A stretch of DNA of 64,000 nucleotides from Burkholderia sp. Nafp2/4-1b (lineage in GTDB: Bacteria > Pseudomonadota > Gammaproteobacteria > Burkholderiales > Burkholderiaceae): NCBI RefSeq assembly GCF_003635165.1, contig NZ_ML058597.1, positions 1,102,916 to 1,166,915 on the forward strand, given 5' to 3'. The notes under the pieces were generated by a model, which saw nothing but the letters and a program-made list of their open reading frames with translations, was not told where the DNA came from and did no database searches. The position numbers and the translations under genes are program-made. Each line of letters opens with the position of its first letter. The first letter of the stretch is position 1. Shown piece after piece: positions 8,143 to 17,900 of this stretch.

Positions 8143-8784
8143 TTACGCGACGTAGTCCGGTTGTCGCTGCGGCTGCGCCGCGTCGAACGCCGGCTCGTGC
8201 CGCGCGTGTTCGTAAATCGCGAGGCTGCGCGGATACGCGCTCAGGTCGCAATCCATCCGCAGCGCGTTCGCGACCTGCGGCACCAGGCACACGTCGGCGA
8301 GCGTCGGCGCCTCGCCGAAACACCACGGGCCCGTGTCCGCGCGCGCGAGCAGACGCTCGACGGCGGCCATGCCCTCGGCCACCCAGTGGCGGTACCACGC
8401 GCTCTTCTGCTGCGGCGTGACCTGCAACGCGCTGTCGAGGTAGCGCAGCACGCGCAGGTTGTTGACCGGATGGATGTCGCACGCGATCAGCGTCGCGAGT
8501 TCCAGCACGCGCGCGCGTTCGCGCGGCTCCACCGGAATCAGCCGCGGCGTCGGATGGATCTGATCGAGATAGTCGATGATCGCGAGCGACTGGCCGAGAT
8601 GGAAATCGCCGTCGACCAGCGCCGGCACCGACGCCGACGGATTCACCTGCGCGACGTAGCCGGCGTCGCGATGCTCGCCCGTGCGGATGTTCACGGGCAG
8701 CGTGTCGTACGACAGTCCTTTCAGCGCGAGCGCGATGCGCACCCGATAGGACGTCGAACTGTTGAAGAAGCCATGCAGTTGCAC
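8143..8784 (-). CDS. mhbI: Maleylpyruvate isomerase (zeta-class GST fold)
   Basis: The 213-residue zeta-type glutathione transferase isomerises maleylpyruvate to fumarylpyruvate with glutathione as cofactor. The N-terminal thioredoxin-like domain carries the zeta-class active-site motif NSSTSYRVRIAL (residues 7-18), followed by the all-helical domain with GDFHLGQSLAIIDYLD. Length and motifs also fit maleylacetoacetate isomerase. The neighbours, gentisate dioxygenase and fumarylpyruvate hydrolase, point to the gentisate pathway. It is followed by the hydroxylase after 19 bases and preceded by the hydrolase after 34 bases. Confidence 0.87.
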   Translation of the reverse strand: MQLHGFFNSSTSYRVRIALALKGLSYDTLPVNIRTGEHRDAGYVAQVNPSASVPALVDGDFHLGQSLAIIDYLDQIHPTPRLIPVEPRERARVLELATLIACDIHPVNNLRVLRYLDSALQVTPQQKSAWYRHWVAEGMAAVERLLARADTGPWCFGEAPTLADVCLVPQVANALRMDCDLSAYPRSLAIYEHARHEPAFDAAQPQRQPDYVA

Positions 8785-8818
8785 GATGTGACCTTTCGAG
8801 AAATGCGACGAACGCGCG

Positions 8819-9517
8819 TCAGACCACGCGCACGGCGAGTTCGCCGAGACGCTCGATGCCGACCTTCATCAGGTCGCCCTGCACCACCGCGCCGACGCCT
8901 TCCGGCGTGCCGGTGAAGATCACGTCGCCCGGTTCGAGGCGGAAGAACTTCGACAGGTCGGCGACCGTTTCCGCGACCGACCAGATCAGGTGCGACACGT
9001 CGCTCTGCTGCTTCGTCGCGCCGTTCACCGTCAGCCACACGCCGGCCTGTTCGACATGACCGACATCGCTCGCCGGATGCACGGGGCCGACCGGCGCAGA
9101 ACGGTCGAACGCCTTGCCGATTTCCCACGGGCGCCCCATCTCGCGCATCTTCATCTGCAGGTCGCGGCGCGTCATGTCGAGGCCGACTGCATAGCCCCAC
9201 ACGTGCTCGAGCGCCTGGTCGAGCGGAATGTCCGACCCGCCCTTGCCGATCACCGCGACGAGTTCGGCTTCGTAGTGGTAGTTCTGCGTCTGCGACGGAT
9301 ACGCGAGCTCGAGCGTTTCTCCGTAGGCCACCGGCACGATCGAATCGGCCGGCTTGCAGAAGAAGAACGGCGGTTCGCGATCGGGATCGAAGCCCATTTC
9401 GCGCGCATGGGCCGCGTAGTTGCGGCCGACGCAGTACACGCGGCGGACCGCGAAGCGGGCGTCGCTACCGGCGACGGGAAGCGCGACCGGCGCTTCGGGC
9501 GGGAAAACGTAAGTCAT
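8819..9517 (-). CDS. mhbH: Fumarylpyruvate hydrolase (FAH family)
   Basis: This enzyme hydrolyses fumarylpyruvate to fumarate and pyruvate, the last step of the glutathione-dependent gentisate pathway. The 232-residue protein has the fumarylacetoacetase fold with the metal-binding Glu residues in YHYEAELVAVIGKGG and the C-terminal signature GDVIFTGTPEGVGAV. The start at 9517 (MTYVFPPEAP) is preferred over longer in-frame ATGs because the family begins there and the upstream residues look non-coding. The gentisate dioxygenase gene ends about 90 bases upstream, so the genes are co-transcribed. A related fumarylacetoacetate hydrolase role is less likely in this context. Confidence 0.87.
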   Translation of the reverse strand: MTYVFPPEAPVALPVAGSDARFAVRRVYCVGRNYAAHAREMGFDPDREPPFFFCKPADSIVPVAYGETLELAYPSQTQNYHYEAELVAVIGKGGSDIPLDQALEHVWGYAVGLDMTRRDLQMKMREMGRPWEIGKAFDRSAPVGPVHPASDVGHVEQAGVWLTVNGATKQQSDVSHLIWSVAETVADLSKFFRLEPGDVIFTGTPEGVGAVVQGDLMKVGIERLGELAVRVV

Positions 9518-9607
9518 GAACGGCTCCAGCTTGAGCATGAAGGAAGAACGCGCGCCGCAGCGACGACGCACGAAACGAATCGGGGAAATCGTTGAAACGG
9601 GCCGCGC

Positions 9608-10654
9608 TCACTCGCGTGCTTCGCGCAGCAGATTCAGCGCGGACAGCACGGGCCGGTCGGAATAGCTGAACAGCACGCTGTCGGACGACGCCGCCAGCCG
9701 CACCGGTGCCCACGACGGCGCGACGAAGATGTCGTGCGGCTCGAACGCGAATGCGTCGCTGCCGACATGCGCGGTGCCGCGGCCGTCGACGACGCAGTAA
9801 ATCGTCGCGTCGGTGCTGCGATACGTGCGGCCGTCGAAGCCGGCCGGCAGGAACTGCATGAAGGTCGCGATCGTCGGCATCGGCGAGCCGCCCGTCGCGG
9901 GGTTCACGTAGCGCAGCTTCACGCCGTCCCACGCGTCGAGCTCGCCGTTGCGGTACAGCGCGTCGAGCGCTTCGCGGGTCCGGGCATACGGATAGCTGAA
10001 CACCGGCGACGTCGGATCGGTCACGCGATGCCGCACCGGCACCATGTTGTGGCCGAAGCGCGCGAAGCTGTCGCCCTCCGCGCGGCTGACCGGCTGCTCG
10101 GCTTGCGGATAGTTCTCCGCGAAGCCCGCGTCGAGGTTTGCGACGAGCGGGATATCGAGCCCGTCGAGCCACACGACCGGCTCGCCGCCGTCGTCCACGG
10201 ACGGATTGCCGTGGTCGTGCCACGCCCACGACGGCGTGATGATGAAGTCGCCCGGATGCATCGTCGTGCGCTCGCCGTTCACCGCGGTCCAGGCGCCCTT
10301 GCCTTCGACGATGAAGCGCAGCGCCGACTGCGTATGCCGGTGGCTCGGCGCGATCTCGCCCGGCAGGATCAGTTGCAGCCCCGCATACAGGCTCGGCGTC
10401 ATGCTCGACTTGCCGGGCAGCCCCGGGTTCTCAAGGACCAGCACGCGGCGCACCGCCTCTTCCGCGCTGATTACGTTGCCGGCCTGCATCACCAGGTCGC
10501 GCACCTGTGCGTACTTCCAGATCGCGGCCTGCGCGGCCGGCTGCGGCGTTTTCGGCACGAGGTTGTGCAGCGATTCCCACAACGGCGCGAGGCGCTGTTC
10601 GGCGATCCGGGCGTAGTAGTCGGCGCGGGACAGATCCGGGTGTCGGCTGGTCAT
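9608..10654 (-). CDS. mhbD: Gentisate 1,2-dioxygenase
   Basis: This is an Fe(II) ring-cleavage dioxygenase with a bicupin fold that opens gentisate to maleylpyruvate. The 348-residue sequence has an N-terminal cupin with the iron-binding set [16 protein letters not shown] and a downstream WAWHDHGN. A second cupin follows with [19 protein letters not shown] and APSWAPVRL. The length matches the family. It is the first gene of the minus-strand operon, directly opposite the LysR regulator, and its promoter must lie in the AT-rich stretch at about 10720-10800. Confidence 0.92.
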   Translation of the reverse strand: MTSRHPDLSRADYYARIAEQRLAPLWESLHNLVPKTPQPAAQAAIWKYAQVRDLVMQAGNVISAEEAVRRVLVLENPGLPGKSSMTPSLYAGLQLILPGEIAPSHRHTQSALRFIVEGKGAWTAVNGERTTMHPGDFIITPSWAWHDHGNPSVDDGGEPVVWLDGLDIPLVANLDAGFAENYPQAEQPVSRAEGDSFARFGHNMVPVRHRVTDPTSPVFSYPYARTREALDALYRNGELDAWDGVKLRYVNPATGGSPMPTIATFMQFLPAGFDGRTYRSTDATIYCVVDGRGTAHVGSDAFAFEPHDIFVAPSWAPVRLAASSDSVLFSYSDRPVLSALNLLREARE

Positions 10655-10774
10655 GATGTCTCCTGGGGCGGCCGATCGCGGTCGGCGTTATGTCGGGTCG
10701 GGGCTGCGCACTGCAGTCCGTTAGCGCATTTATATTCGACCAAGTCATACCCGGTAAAATGGCGAAATCATCTA

Positions 10775-10792
10775 ATCCATATTATTTCGGAT
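10775..10792. promoter_or_regulatory. AT-rich dyad in the divergent LysR / gentisate operon region
   Basis: ATCC and GGAT flank ten AT-rich bases, between the gentisate dioxygenase start (10654) and the LysR start (10817). Imperfect dyads with an AT-rich centre in this position are typical LysR recognition sites. The match is short, so this is only a candidate. Confidence 0.35.
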
Positions 10793-10816
10793 ATACCTTC
10801 CGGCACGGAGCATGTG

Positions 10817-11761
10817 ATGGACTGGACCTACCGGCTGCGATTGCGGCACCTGCAAGTACTGCTGAGCCTGGCCAGCACGGGCAACCTGAGCCAGTCGGCG
10901 GCGGCGCTCGCGACCACGCAGCCCGCGCTGTCGAAATGGTTGAAGGAACTGGAGGAGGATGTCGGGCTGCCGCTGTTCGAGCGGCACGCGCGCGGCTTAC
11001 GGCCGACGGCCTATGGCGACGCGCTGATCGAGCACGCGCGCCGCGTCGAGGCGCAGCTCGACGTCGCCCGCGACGACATGGCCGCGCTGCGCGAAGGCGG
11101 CAGCGGCCTGGTGACGATCGGCACGTCGGGCGTCGCGGCCGCCGATACGGTGCCGCTCGCGGTGTCGCAGTTGCTGAAGCGAATGCCGCGCGCGCAGGTC
11201 CGACTGGCCGAAAGCACGATGAACCAGCTGATGCTGCAGCTTGCGCGCGGCGAGCTGGACATCGTCGTCGGTCGGTCAGGGTCGGCGTCCGTCGATCCGC
11301 ACCTGCACGCCGAAGCGCTGTACCTCGACCCGGTGGTGTTCGTCGCGCGGCCCGATCACCCGCTTGTCGCGGCGGCCACGGTGGGCTGGAACGAGGTGCT
11401 CGCGTACTCGTGGATCGTCTGGCCGTCCGGCACGCCCGTGCACAACGCGCTGCAGGTCGCGCTGACGGCTGCGGGCCGCGTGCAGCCGCCGCACTGCGTC
11501 GAATCGAATTCGTCGATCCTGAACCTCACGCTGCTGAACAACACCGACCTGCTCGGCGTTGCATCGCATCGCGCCGCACGGCGCTTCGAGCAATTGAACG
11601 CGATCCGCATCCTGCCGATGCAGCTCGAGGGCCAGGGCGCGGTGTCGATGTACTGGCATCCGGACAGCGCGAATCGCGCGGCCGTGGCCGCCGCGATCGA
11701 GTGCCTGCGCGCCTGTGCGGCGCCGCAGGTGGGCGGATGGGAGAAAGTGAAGGTGGAATGA
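10817..11761 (+). CDS. LysR-family regulator of the gentisate operon
   Basis: The 314-residue regulator has an N-terminal LysR helix-turn-helix (RLRHLQVLLSLASTGNLSQSAAALATTQPALSKWLKELEE, interrupted here only by description; residues about 6-45). A substrate-binding-protein-like effector domain follows from about residue 95. It diverges from the gentisate dioxygenase gene, the standard position for a LysR activator of an aromatic catabolic operon; 3-hydroxybenzoate or gentisate would be the expected inducer. The start ATG at 10817 is where the family begins; a longer upstream reading frame is antisense to the dioxygenase. The last codons contain a duplicated GAAGGTGGAAT. Confidence 0.88.
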   Translation: MDWTYRLRLRHLQVLLSLASTGNLSQSAAALATTQPALSKWLKELEEDVGLPLFERHARGLRPTAYGDALIEHARRVEAQLDVARDDMAALREGGSGLVTIGTSGVAAADTVPLAVSQLLKRMPRAQVRLAESTMNQLMLQLARGELDIVVGRSGSASVDPHLHAEALYLDPVVFVARPDHPLVAAATVGWNEVLAYSWIVWPSGTPVHNALQVALTAAGRVQPPHCVESNSSILNLTLLNNTDLLGVASHRAARRFEQLNAIRILPMQLEGQGAVSMYWHPDSANRAAVAAAIECLRACAAPQVGGWEKVKVE

Positions 11762-11783
11762 AGGTGGAATAAGGGTGGAGTGA

Positions 11784-11823
11784 GCGGTGAAGCGGCCCGG
11801 TGCGAGCCGTGCCGCTTCACCGC
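11784..11823. terminator. Bidirectional hairpin between convergent genes
   Basis: GCGGTGAAGCGGC (11784-11796) and its exact complement (11811-11823) form a 13-bp stem around a 14-base loop. The hairpin lies between the end of the LysR gene and the end of the convergent FAD gene. There is no T-run, so it may act as an mRNA 3'-end barrier rather than a classical intrinsic terminator. Confidence 0.55.
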
Positions 11824-11829
11824 GGCGCG

Positions 11830-13134
11830 TCAGGCAGCGCCGTCACAGGATGCCGTGTCGTCCAGCATCAGCGTGCCGACGCGCGCGGGCACGAGCGGCG
11901 TGCGCGGCACCGGCGGCGTCCAGCCGAACAGCGCCTGCGCCGCCGCACCGCACACGCGGCCCTGGCACGCGCCCATCCCGCAGCGGGTCTGCAGCTTCGC
12001 AGCCGTCCAGCTCGATGCCGGCGCGACCGCGTCTGCCACCCCGCCTGCGACCGCGTCGAAGCGCACGTCCTCACACCGGCACAGCAGCGTATCGGGCCGC
12101 GCGAGGCGGCGAATCGGCCCACGAATCGCGAAGCGCTCGCGCACCGCGTCGGCGAACGCCTGCCAGTGCGCGCGCTGCGCAATCAATGCGGCGAGCGGTG
12201 CCGTCTGCCCGGTGGCCGCGTAGCCGGCGATCTCCCCTTCGACCATCGCCAGTTCGCTGCCGCCGACACCCGTGCACTCGCCCGCCGCGAAATACCCGTC
12301 GCGGCTCGTGCGCTGATGTGTGTCGACCGCGACTGCGCCGTTCTCGATCCGGCAGCCGAGATGGCTCGGCAGCACGGTGTTCGGCACGAGGCCGAAGCCG
12401 CACGCAAGCCGGTCGCAGTCGACGGCGAACTCGCGCTCGCCCTGCCGAATTCGCACGCGCTCGAGCCGCTTGTCGCCGAACGCTTCGACGACGTACGCAT
12501 TGGGCCGGTACGCGGCCGTGACGAGCTTCGCGGCCTGCGCGACCTTCGACGGCCAGCGCCACAGTCCCACGCCGAACGCGGCCGCGTCGCCCCATGCAGC
12601 CTGTTCGAGCACATGCGACACCTGCGCGCCGGCCTGACGGGCCGTCGCCGCGCTCGCCAGCAGCAGCGGGCCGCTGCCGGCGATCACCGTGCGCTGGCCG
12701 CGCACGTCGAGACCGTACTTGATCAGCGCCTGCAGGCCGCCGGCCCCGGTAACGCCCGGCAGCGTCCAGCCCGGGAACGGCAGCAGCAGTTCGCGGGCGC
12801 CGCAGCACAGGATCAGCGTGCGGAATTCGAGCCGGAATCCGCGCTCGTCATCCTCGAGCAGCAGCGTGCCCGGCAGTGTTTCGGCGACGATGCGCGTGGC
12901 CGCGAGATGCATGACGTTCGGCTGCCGCAGCACCGCAAGGCGTTCGGCCGCGGCCGCCACCGGCGTCGAGGCGGCCGCCTGGCGCCAGATCTGGCCGCCC
13001 GCGCGTGGATTGTCGTCGACGATCGCGACCGTGGCGCCGCTGCGTGCGGCGGCTCGCGCGGCCGAGAGCCCGGCCGGCCCCGCGCCGACGATCGCGACGT
13101 CGACGCTCAGTCGTTCCTGTTTCGCCATGCTCAT
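11830..13134 (-). CDS. D-hydroxyproline dehydrogenase, FAD/Fer2_BFD subunit
   Basis: The 434-residue flavoprotein belongs to the NAD(P)/FAD oxidoreductase family shared by HcnB, opine oxidase subunit A and the alpha subunit of three-part D-hydroxyproline dehydrogenases. It has the N-terminal VAIVGAGPAGLSAARAAARSG nucleotide-binding motif, a second GSGPLLLASAATARQAG motif, and a C-terminal BFD-like [2Fe-2S] domain with LLCRCED and CGMGACQGRVCG cysteines. The start overlaps the end of the small [2Fe-2S] gene by four bases (ATGA). With that gene and the DAO-type flavoprotein upstream it makes the heteromeric enzyme that oxidises cis-4-hydroxy-D-proline. A cyanide synthase is unlikely given the epimerase in the same operon. 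Confidence 0.82.
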   Translation of the reverse strand: MSMAKQERLSVDVAIVGAGPAGLSAARAAARSGATVAIVDDNPRAGGQIWRQAAASTPVAAAAERLAVLRQPNVMHLAATRIVAETLPGTLLLEDDERGFRLEFRTLILCCGARELLLPFPGWTLPGVTGAGGLQALIKYGLDVRGQRTVIAGSGPLLLASAATARQAGAQVSHVLEQAAWGDAAAFGVGLWRWPSKVAQAAKLVTAAYRPNAYVVEAFGDKRLERVRIRQGEREFAVDCDRLACGFGLVPNTVLPSHLGCRIENGAVAVDTHQRTSRDGYFAAGECTGVGGSELAMVEGEIAGYAATGQTAPLAALIAQRAHWQAFADAVRERFAIRGPIRRLARPDTLLCRCEDVRFDAVAGGVADAVAPASSWTAAKLQTRCGMGACQGRVCGAAAQALFGWTPPVPRTPLVPARVGTLMLDDTASCDGAA

Positions 13135-13364
13135 CGCGTGCGCTCCACCCGCATCCCGTCGCGGCACAGCGTCTGGCAAGCCAGACGACGACGGCCGTCG
13201 ATCGTCATCCTGCACTCCTGGCAGATGCCCATACCGCAAAACGGTGCGCGCGCCGCACCCGTGGCCGACACGCGGGTCGTGTCGTCGCCGCTCGCCGCGA
13301 CGGCGGCCGCGACGGTCGCGCCCTCGGCCACCGTCAGCGCACGGCCGTCCAGATGAATGATCAT
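13131..13364 (-). CDS. D-hydroxyproline dehydrogenase small [2Fe-2S] subunit
   Basis: The 77-residue ferredoxin-like protein has the plant-type cluster ligands in PFCGMGICQECRMTIDG with a fourth cysteine in RLACQTLC. This is the HcnA / opine oxidase gamma-type subunit that carries electrons between two flavoprotein subunits. Its stop overlaps the start of the following FAD subunit, so stoichiometric translation is expected. It is separated from the DAO-type subunit gene by two tandem copies of an 83-base repeat, and its ATG falls in the first bases of one copy. Confidence 0.85.
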   Translation of the reverse strand: MIIHLDGRALTVAEGATVAAAVAASGDDTTRVSATGAARAPFCGMGICQECRMTIDGRRRLACQTLCRDGMRVERTR

Positions 13365-13527
13365 GTCAGCCTCCGCCGGGCCGCCCCAAGGAGGCTGATC
13401 GCCCCCGCGGGGGGCAGTGAACGAAGTAAGCGTGGGGGTCGTTTCATGTCAGCCTCCGCCGGGCCGCCCCAAGGAGGCTGACCGCCCCCGCGGGGGACAG
13501 TGAACGAAGTGAGCGTGGGGGTCGTTT
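13362..13527. repeat. Two tandem 83-bp repeats inside the hydroxyproline operon
   Basis: Two near-identical 83-base units run from 13362 to 13444 and 13445 to 13527; a third copy begins (CATGTCAG) at 13528 but decays at once. Each unit holds an inverted pair CAGCCTCC/GGAGGCTG and a second GC-rich dyad CCCCCGCGGGGG. They resemble dispersed Burkholderia intergenic hairpin repeats. They separate the DAO-type subunit from the [2Fe-2S] subunit and could fold into strong RNA hairpins in the polycistronic message. Confidence 0.8.
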
Positions 13528-14654
13528 CATGTCAGCGCTCCGGCTACGGGGGACGTCGTCAGGAAACGTCCCGGCAAATACGGTTCGATGTCGATGGGCG
13601 GCCGCTCGCCCGTCATCAGCGCGGCGACGAGCCGCGCGCTGCCCGGCGCGGTCGTCACGCCGAGCCCTTCGTGCCCGACCGCGAGCCACACGCCCGGCCG
13701 CGCCGGATGTTCGCCGAGCAGCGGCAGGCCGTCGGGGCTCGCGGAACGGAAGCCCGTCCACGAGCGAATCCCGTTCAGGTCGGCCAGATCGGGGAGATAG
13801 CCGACCGCACGGCGCAGCATGCGCGCGAGCACCGGCGGCTCGACGCGTGCATCCTCGGTGTCGAACTGGCGCGACGAGCCGATCAGCAGCTGGCCGGTCG
13901 GCCGCGGCTGCACGTTGAATGCAACCGACGTACCGTCGCTCGCATGCGCGCTCGCGGCATACCCGAGCTCGACGAGCTGGTGCGACACCCGGCCCGGATA
14001 GCGGTCGGTGATCAGCAGGTGGCCCTTCTTCGGGCGCAGCGGCAGTTCGGGCAGCAGCGTGCGCGCGGCGACGCCGTTCGCGACCACGATGCGTTCCGCG
14101 CGCAGCGTTTCGCCGTTCGCGAGCATCACGCGCGCGCCGTCGACCGCCACCGCGCGCTCGCGCCGCAACGTGATGCCCGGCACACGCTGCAGCAGCCAGC
14201 TTGCGGCGACCGGCGCATAGAGAATCGCATCGCCGGGAATCTTCAGCGCGCCGCCGAGACCGGCACGCAGCATCGGCTCGAGCCGCGCGAGCGTCGCCGC
14301 ATCGATCAGCTCGCCGGCGACGCCGTGGGCGGCGAGCGTCGCCTGCTTGGCGCGCGCGAGGTCCATCTCATGGGAATCGGCCGCGAGCCACAGCGTGCCG
14401 CAATTGCGGTACGCGCAGCCTTCCGGCATCTCGCCGGCGAGCGCGCGCCACAGCTCGATCGAGTAATGACTCAGCGCGAGCTCGGCCGCGTTGTCGTCCA
14501 TCGCGACGAGGTGCCCCATGCCGGCACCCGTCGCGCCGCCGCTTGCGTCGTCGACGACGAGCACGCTCAGCCCGCGCTGCGCGAGTTCGTGCGCACACGC
14601 GGCGCCGACGATGCCGGCGCCGATCACGACGACGTCGGTGCTGGTCTCACTCAC
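13527..14654 (-). CDS. D-hydroxyproline dehydrogenase, DAO-type FAD subunit
   Basis: This 375-residue D-amino-acid-oxidase-family flavoprotein begins with [21 protein letters not shown] and has the C-terminal [18 protein letters not shown] nucleotide-binding end. It fits the beta subunit of hydroxyproline dehydrogenase, where the imino acid is oxidised. The start is a GTG at 14654 that overlaps the TGA of the epimerase (GTGA), so the two are translationally coupled; a longer reading frame upstream is inside the epimerase and not real. The next subunits follow after the 83-bp repeat pair. Glycine or sarcosine oxidase activity is a weaker alternative. Confidence 0.83.
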   Translation of the reverse strand: MSETSTDVVVIGAGIVGAACAHELAQRGLSVLVVDDASGGATGAGMGHLVAMDDNAAELALSHYSIELWRALAGEMPEGCAYRNCGTLWLAADSHEMDLARAKQATLAAHGVAGELIDAATLARLEPMLRAGLGGALKIPGDAILYAPVAASWLLQRVPGITLRRERAVAVDGARVMLANGETLRAERIVVANGVAARTLLPELPLRPKKGHLLITDRYPGRVSHQLVELGYAASAHASDGTSVAFNVQPRPTGQLLIGSSRQFDTEDARVEPPVLARMLRRAVGYLPDLADLNGIRSWTGFRSASPDGLPLLGEHPARPGVWLAVGHEGLGVTTAPGSARLVAALMTGERPPIDIEPYLPGRFLTTSPVAGALT

Positions 14655-15583
14655 GACACGATGCCCCAGCCGAACGGATCGTCTTCCTCGATCAGCAGCG
14701 TCGCTTCCGCGCTCAGGTGCGCGCTGCCGCGGATCGTCGGCACGATGCCGCCGTCGGCCTGCGCATAGCTCGCCTGGAACACGCTGCCGATCACGCTCGC
14801 CTGATGCCATACGGCGCCCGGCTCGAGCTTGCCGTCGGCTGCGAGGCACGCGAGCTTCGCGCTCGTGCCGGTGCCGCATGGCGAGCGGTCGTATGCGTGA
14901 CCCGGGCACAGCACGAAGCTGCGGCTGTCGTGTTCGGCGTCGTCCGCGAACAGTTCGATATGGTCGATCTCGCCGCCGTTCGCGCCGGTGATGCCCGCGC
15001 GTTCGAGCCCCGCGCGCACCGCCGACGAATAGGCGGTCAACGCCGCGACGTTGTCACCGGTCACGCGCTGGCCGTGATCGCTGATCAGGAAGAACCAGTT
15101 GCCGCCCCACGCGATGTCGCCCTTCGCGGGGCCGTAGCCCGGCACGTCGACTTCGACGGCCTTCGCATGGCGATACGCGAGCACGTTGCGCACGCTGACC
15201 GACAGGTCGTCGTGCAGCGTCGCCTCGACGGTGCCGACCGGCGTTTCGATCTTGTGCACGCCCGGCTCGATGCGGCCCATGTGATGCAGCGTGCGCACGA
15301 CGCCGATCGTGCCGTGCCCGCACATCCCGAGATAACCGCTGTTGTTGAAGAAGATCACGCCGGCCGCCGCCTCCGGCGACACCGGTTCGCACAGCAGCGC
15401 GCCGACCAGCACATCGCTGCCGCGCGGTTCGAGAATGCACGCGGTGCGGTAGCGGTCGTGCTCGCGCGCGAGCACGTCGCGCCGCTCAGCCATCGTGCCG
15501 TTGCCGAGCGACGGAAAACCGGACACGACGAGCCGCGTGGGTTCGCCGCCGGTGTGCGAATCGATGATCTGGATGCGCTTCAT
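14651..15583 (-). CDS. 4-hydroxyproline 2-epimerase (proline racemase family)
   Basis: This cofactor-free enzyme interconverts trans-4-hydroxy-L-proline and cis-4-hydroxy-D-proline, the entry step of bacterial hydroxyproline use. The 310-residue sequence keeps both catalytic cysteines: C88 in [12 protein letters not shown] and the second in [11 protein letters not shown]. The trans-3-hydroxyproline dehydratases of the same family lack this pair. The start is ATG at 15583 (15586 is an adjacent alternative). It is the first gene of the minus-strand operon that continues with the D-hydroxyproline dehydrogenase subunits. Proline racemase is the main alternative, but the dehydrogenase and semialdehyde dehydrogenase nearby favour hydroxyproline. 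Confidence 0.9.
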   Translation of the reverse strand: MKRIQIIDSHTGGEPTRLVVSGFPSLGNGTMAERRDVLAREHDRYRTACILEPRGSDVLVGALLCEPVSPEAAAGVIFFNNSGYLGMCGHGTIGVVRTLHHMGRIEPGVHKIETPVGTVEATLHDDLSVSVRNVLAYRHAKAVEVDVPGYGPAKGDIAWGGNWFFLISDHGQRVTGDNVAALTAYSSAVRAGLERAGITGANGGEIDHIELFADDAEHDSRSFVLCPGHAYDRSPCGTGTSAKLACLAADGKLEPGAVWHQASVIGSVFQASYAQADGGIVPTIRGSAHLSAEATLLIEEDDPFGWGIVS

Positions 15584-16195
15584 CATGAGCCGTCCGAAGT
15601 GGGGAAAGGAGCATAGCTTCCTCCGTCGCGCGTCCGTCCGCTTGTGGCTTTTCGATGAAGGCGGCGACGAAATCGGCATAGTGCGGAGCACCTTTCGGGA
15701 CCCTTCCGGCCGCTGTGCCGATTTCGTCATTTTGCTCCGCGATACGACTCAAGCGTGATGGGTGTTTGCACGGCGATACTGGTTGCACGCCGACGCGCCA
15801 GTCGCCGACCGATACGAAGCAGGAGATTGCAGTGAACCGAAACGCCATCCAGCGGACCGGAGTTTTCCCCGCCGTCCGCAACCGGTTCGAACCGGGCGCT
15901 TCCATCGCTTTCGACACCGCACGCCGCGCCGGACAGAACCGGGCAAAGCGCTGAGCGCGCCGATCGCGCCGACCGATTTCCCCCGGCGGTGCAACGGCCT
16001 CCCCCCGTCGCGCCGCCGCTTCCTGTCCGGCACGGCCCACGGGCCCGTTCGCTGCCACGCCAGCCCGCGCTGCGCATGAATGGTCCCCCCGGTCATTAGA
16101 ACCGGTCGCACGCCGGCCGGCAGGTGCCGCACCGCTGCTCCGTCGGAGCGCGGCGCAAACCCCGCCTGCCCCGATATTTCCCAGGAGACAAACCC
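15584..16195. other. Divergent intergenic region of the hydroxyproline locus
   Basis: These 612 bases between the epimerase (minus) and the permease (plus) hold no convincing gene; short reading frames here have no ribosome-binding sites or family resemblance. The region should contain both promoters. A perfect 14-base palindrome at 15882-15895 is the clearest candidate operator. No regulator gene is linked. Confidence 0.6.
15882..15895. promoter_or_regulatory. Perfect 14-bp palindrome, candidate operator
   Basis: CCGGTTCGAACCGG is a perfect palindrome midway between the divergent epimerase and permease genes. It could bind the unlinked regulator of the locus. Position and symmetry are the only evidence. 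Confidence 0.4.
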
Positions 16196-17821
16196 ATGCC
16201 AGGTCAAGGCAATACGCACCCGTCCGTCCCGCTTTCCCGTTCCGTGGCCGCCGACGGCGGTCACGGCAAATTCAAGAAACAGCTGTCGCTGACCGACCTC
16301 ACGTTCATCGGCCTCGGTGCGATCTTCGGTTCGGGTTGGCTGTTCGCCGCGAGCCACGTATCGACGATCGCCGGCCCGGCCGGCATCTTCTCGTGGCTGC
16401 TCGGCGGCTTCGCGGTGCTGCTGCTCGGCATCGTCTACTGCGAGCTCGGCGCCGCGCTGCCGCGCGCGGGCGGCGTGGTCCGCTACCCGGTGTTCTCGCA
16501 CGGCCCGCTGCTCGGCTACCTGATGGGCTTCATCACGCTGATCGCATTCTCGAGCCTGATCGCGATCGAAGTGGTTGCCGCGCGCCAGTACGCGGCGGCA
16601 TGGTTCCCGGGCCTGACCAAGGCCGGTTCGAGCGACCCGACGACGATCGGCTGGCTGCTGCAGGCCGCGCTGCTGTGCTTCTTCTTTTACCTGAACTATT
16701 CGAGCGTGAAGACGTTCGCGAAGGCGAACAACGTCATCAGCATCTTCAAGTTCATCGTGCCGCTGTCGGTGATCGCGGTGCTGTTCACGTTCTTCAAACC
16801 CGCCAACCTGACCGTGCACGGCTTCGCGCCGTTCGGCATGCCGGGCATCGAAATGGCCGTGTCGGCCGGCGGCATCATCTTCGCGTATCTCGGCCTCACG
16901 CCGATCGTGTCGGTTGCCAGCGAAGTGCGCAATCCGCAGCGCACGATCCCGATCGCGCTGATCCTGTCGATCCTGCTGTCCACGCTGATCTACGTGCTGC
17001 TGCAGCTCGCGTTCATCGGCAGCATCCCGACCGACATGCTCGCCGCCGGCTGGCACGACGTCAGCAAGGCGTTCTCGCTGCCGTACCGCGACATCGCGCT
17101 CGCGCTCGGCGTGGGCTGGCTCGCGGTGATGGTCGTCGCCGACGCGGTGATCTCGCCGAGCGGTTGCGGCAACATCTACATGAACGCGACGCCGCGCGTC
17201 GTCTACGGCTGGGCGAAGACGGGCACGTTCTTCAAGGTGTTCACGCGCGTCGACGAAGCGTCGGGCATCCCGCGCGCAGGCCTGTGGCTCACGTTCGGCC
17301 TGTCGATCTTCTGGACGATGCCGTTCCCGTCGTGGGAAGCGCTGATCAACATCGTGTCGGCCGCGCTCGTGCTCAGCTATGCGGTTGCGCCCGTGTCGGT
17401 CGCCGCGCTGCGCCGCACCGCGCCCGGCCTGCCGCGGCCGTTCCGCGCAGTGGCGTTCGGCCTCACCGGCCCGGCGTCGTTCGTGATCGCCGCGCTGATC
17501 GTCTACTGGTCGGGCTGGAGCACGGTGTCCTGGCTGCTCGGCCTGCAGATCGTGATGTTCGTGATCTATCTCGCGTGCCGCCGCTGGGTGCCGACCGCGC
17601 ACCTGAGCATCGCCGAGCAGGTGCGTTCGTCCGCATGGCTGATCGCGTTCTACGCGGCCATGATCGTGCTGTCGTATTTCGGCGGCTTCGGCGGCACGGG
17701 CCAGCTCGCACATCCGTACGACACGTTCGTCGTCGCGGCCGTCGCGCTCGTGATCTTCTACTGGGGCGCCAACACCGGCATCCGGTCCGACAAGCTGCAG
17801 CTCGACGACGACGAAGACTGA
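16196..17821 (+). CDS. APC-family amino acid permease, candidate hydroxyproline/proline transporter
   Basis: The 541-residue inner-membrane transporter has about 12-14 predicted helices. It opens with the APC signature [20 protein letters not shown], where the unwound GAIFGSG contacts the amino acid backbone. An AGGAGA ribosome-binding site lies seven bases before the ATG at 16196. The gene heads the plus-strand half of the hydroxyproline locus, followed after 79 bases by the semialdehyde dehydrogenase, so hydroxyproline or a related imino acid is the inferred substrate. The acidic C-terminal tail (LQLDDDED) is cytoplasmic by the positive-inside rule. Confidence 0.82.
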   Translation: MPGQGNTHPSVPLSRSVAADGGHGKFKKQLSLTDLTFIGLGAIFGSGWLFAASHVSTIAGPAGIFSWLLGGFAVLLLGIVYCELGAALPRAGGVVRYPVFSHGPLLGYLMGFITLIAFSSLIAIEVVAARQYAAAWFPGLTKAGSSDPTTIGWLLQAALLCFFFYLNYSSVKTFAKANNVISIFKFIVPLSVIAVLFTFFKPANLTVHGFAPFGMPGIEMAVSAGGIIFAYLGLTPIVSVASEVRNPQRTIPIALILSILLSTLIYVLLQLAFIGSIPTDMLAAGWHDVSKAFSLPYRDIALALGVGWLAVMVVADAVISPSGCGNIYMNATPRVVYGWAKTGTFFKVFTRVDEASGIPRAGLWLTFGLSIFWTMPFPSWEALINIVSAALVLSYAVAPVSVAALRRTAPGLPRPFRAVAFGLTGPASFVIAALIVYWSGWSTVSWLLGLQIVMFVIYLACRRWVPTAHLSIAEQVRSSAWLIAFYAAMIVLSYFGGFGGTGQLAHPYDTFVVAAVALVIFYWGANTGIRSDKLQLDDDED

Positions 17822-17900
17822 CGCACTCGCTTTCCCCATTTCCCCCTTTCCATTCCGGCCGGGCACCGCACGCCCGGCCCCGCATTTTTCGAGGAAAACC

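Noticed and set aside
11830-14654. The three redox subunits as hydrogen cyanide synthase (HcnABC)
   Set aside because: Same superfamily and layout, but they are coupled to an epimerase and lie beside a semialdehyde dehydrogenase, so hydroxyproline dehydrogenase is the better fit.
14651-15583. Proline racemase family gene as trans-3-hydroxyproline dehydratase
   Set aside because: Both catalytic cysteines are present; the dehydratases lack this pair.
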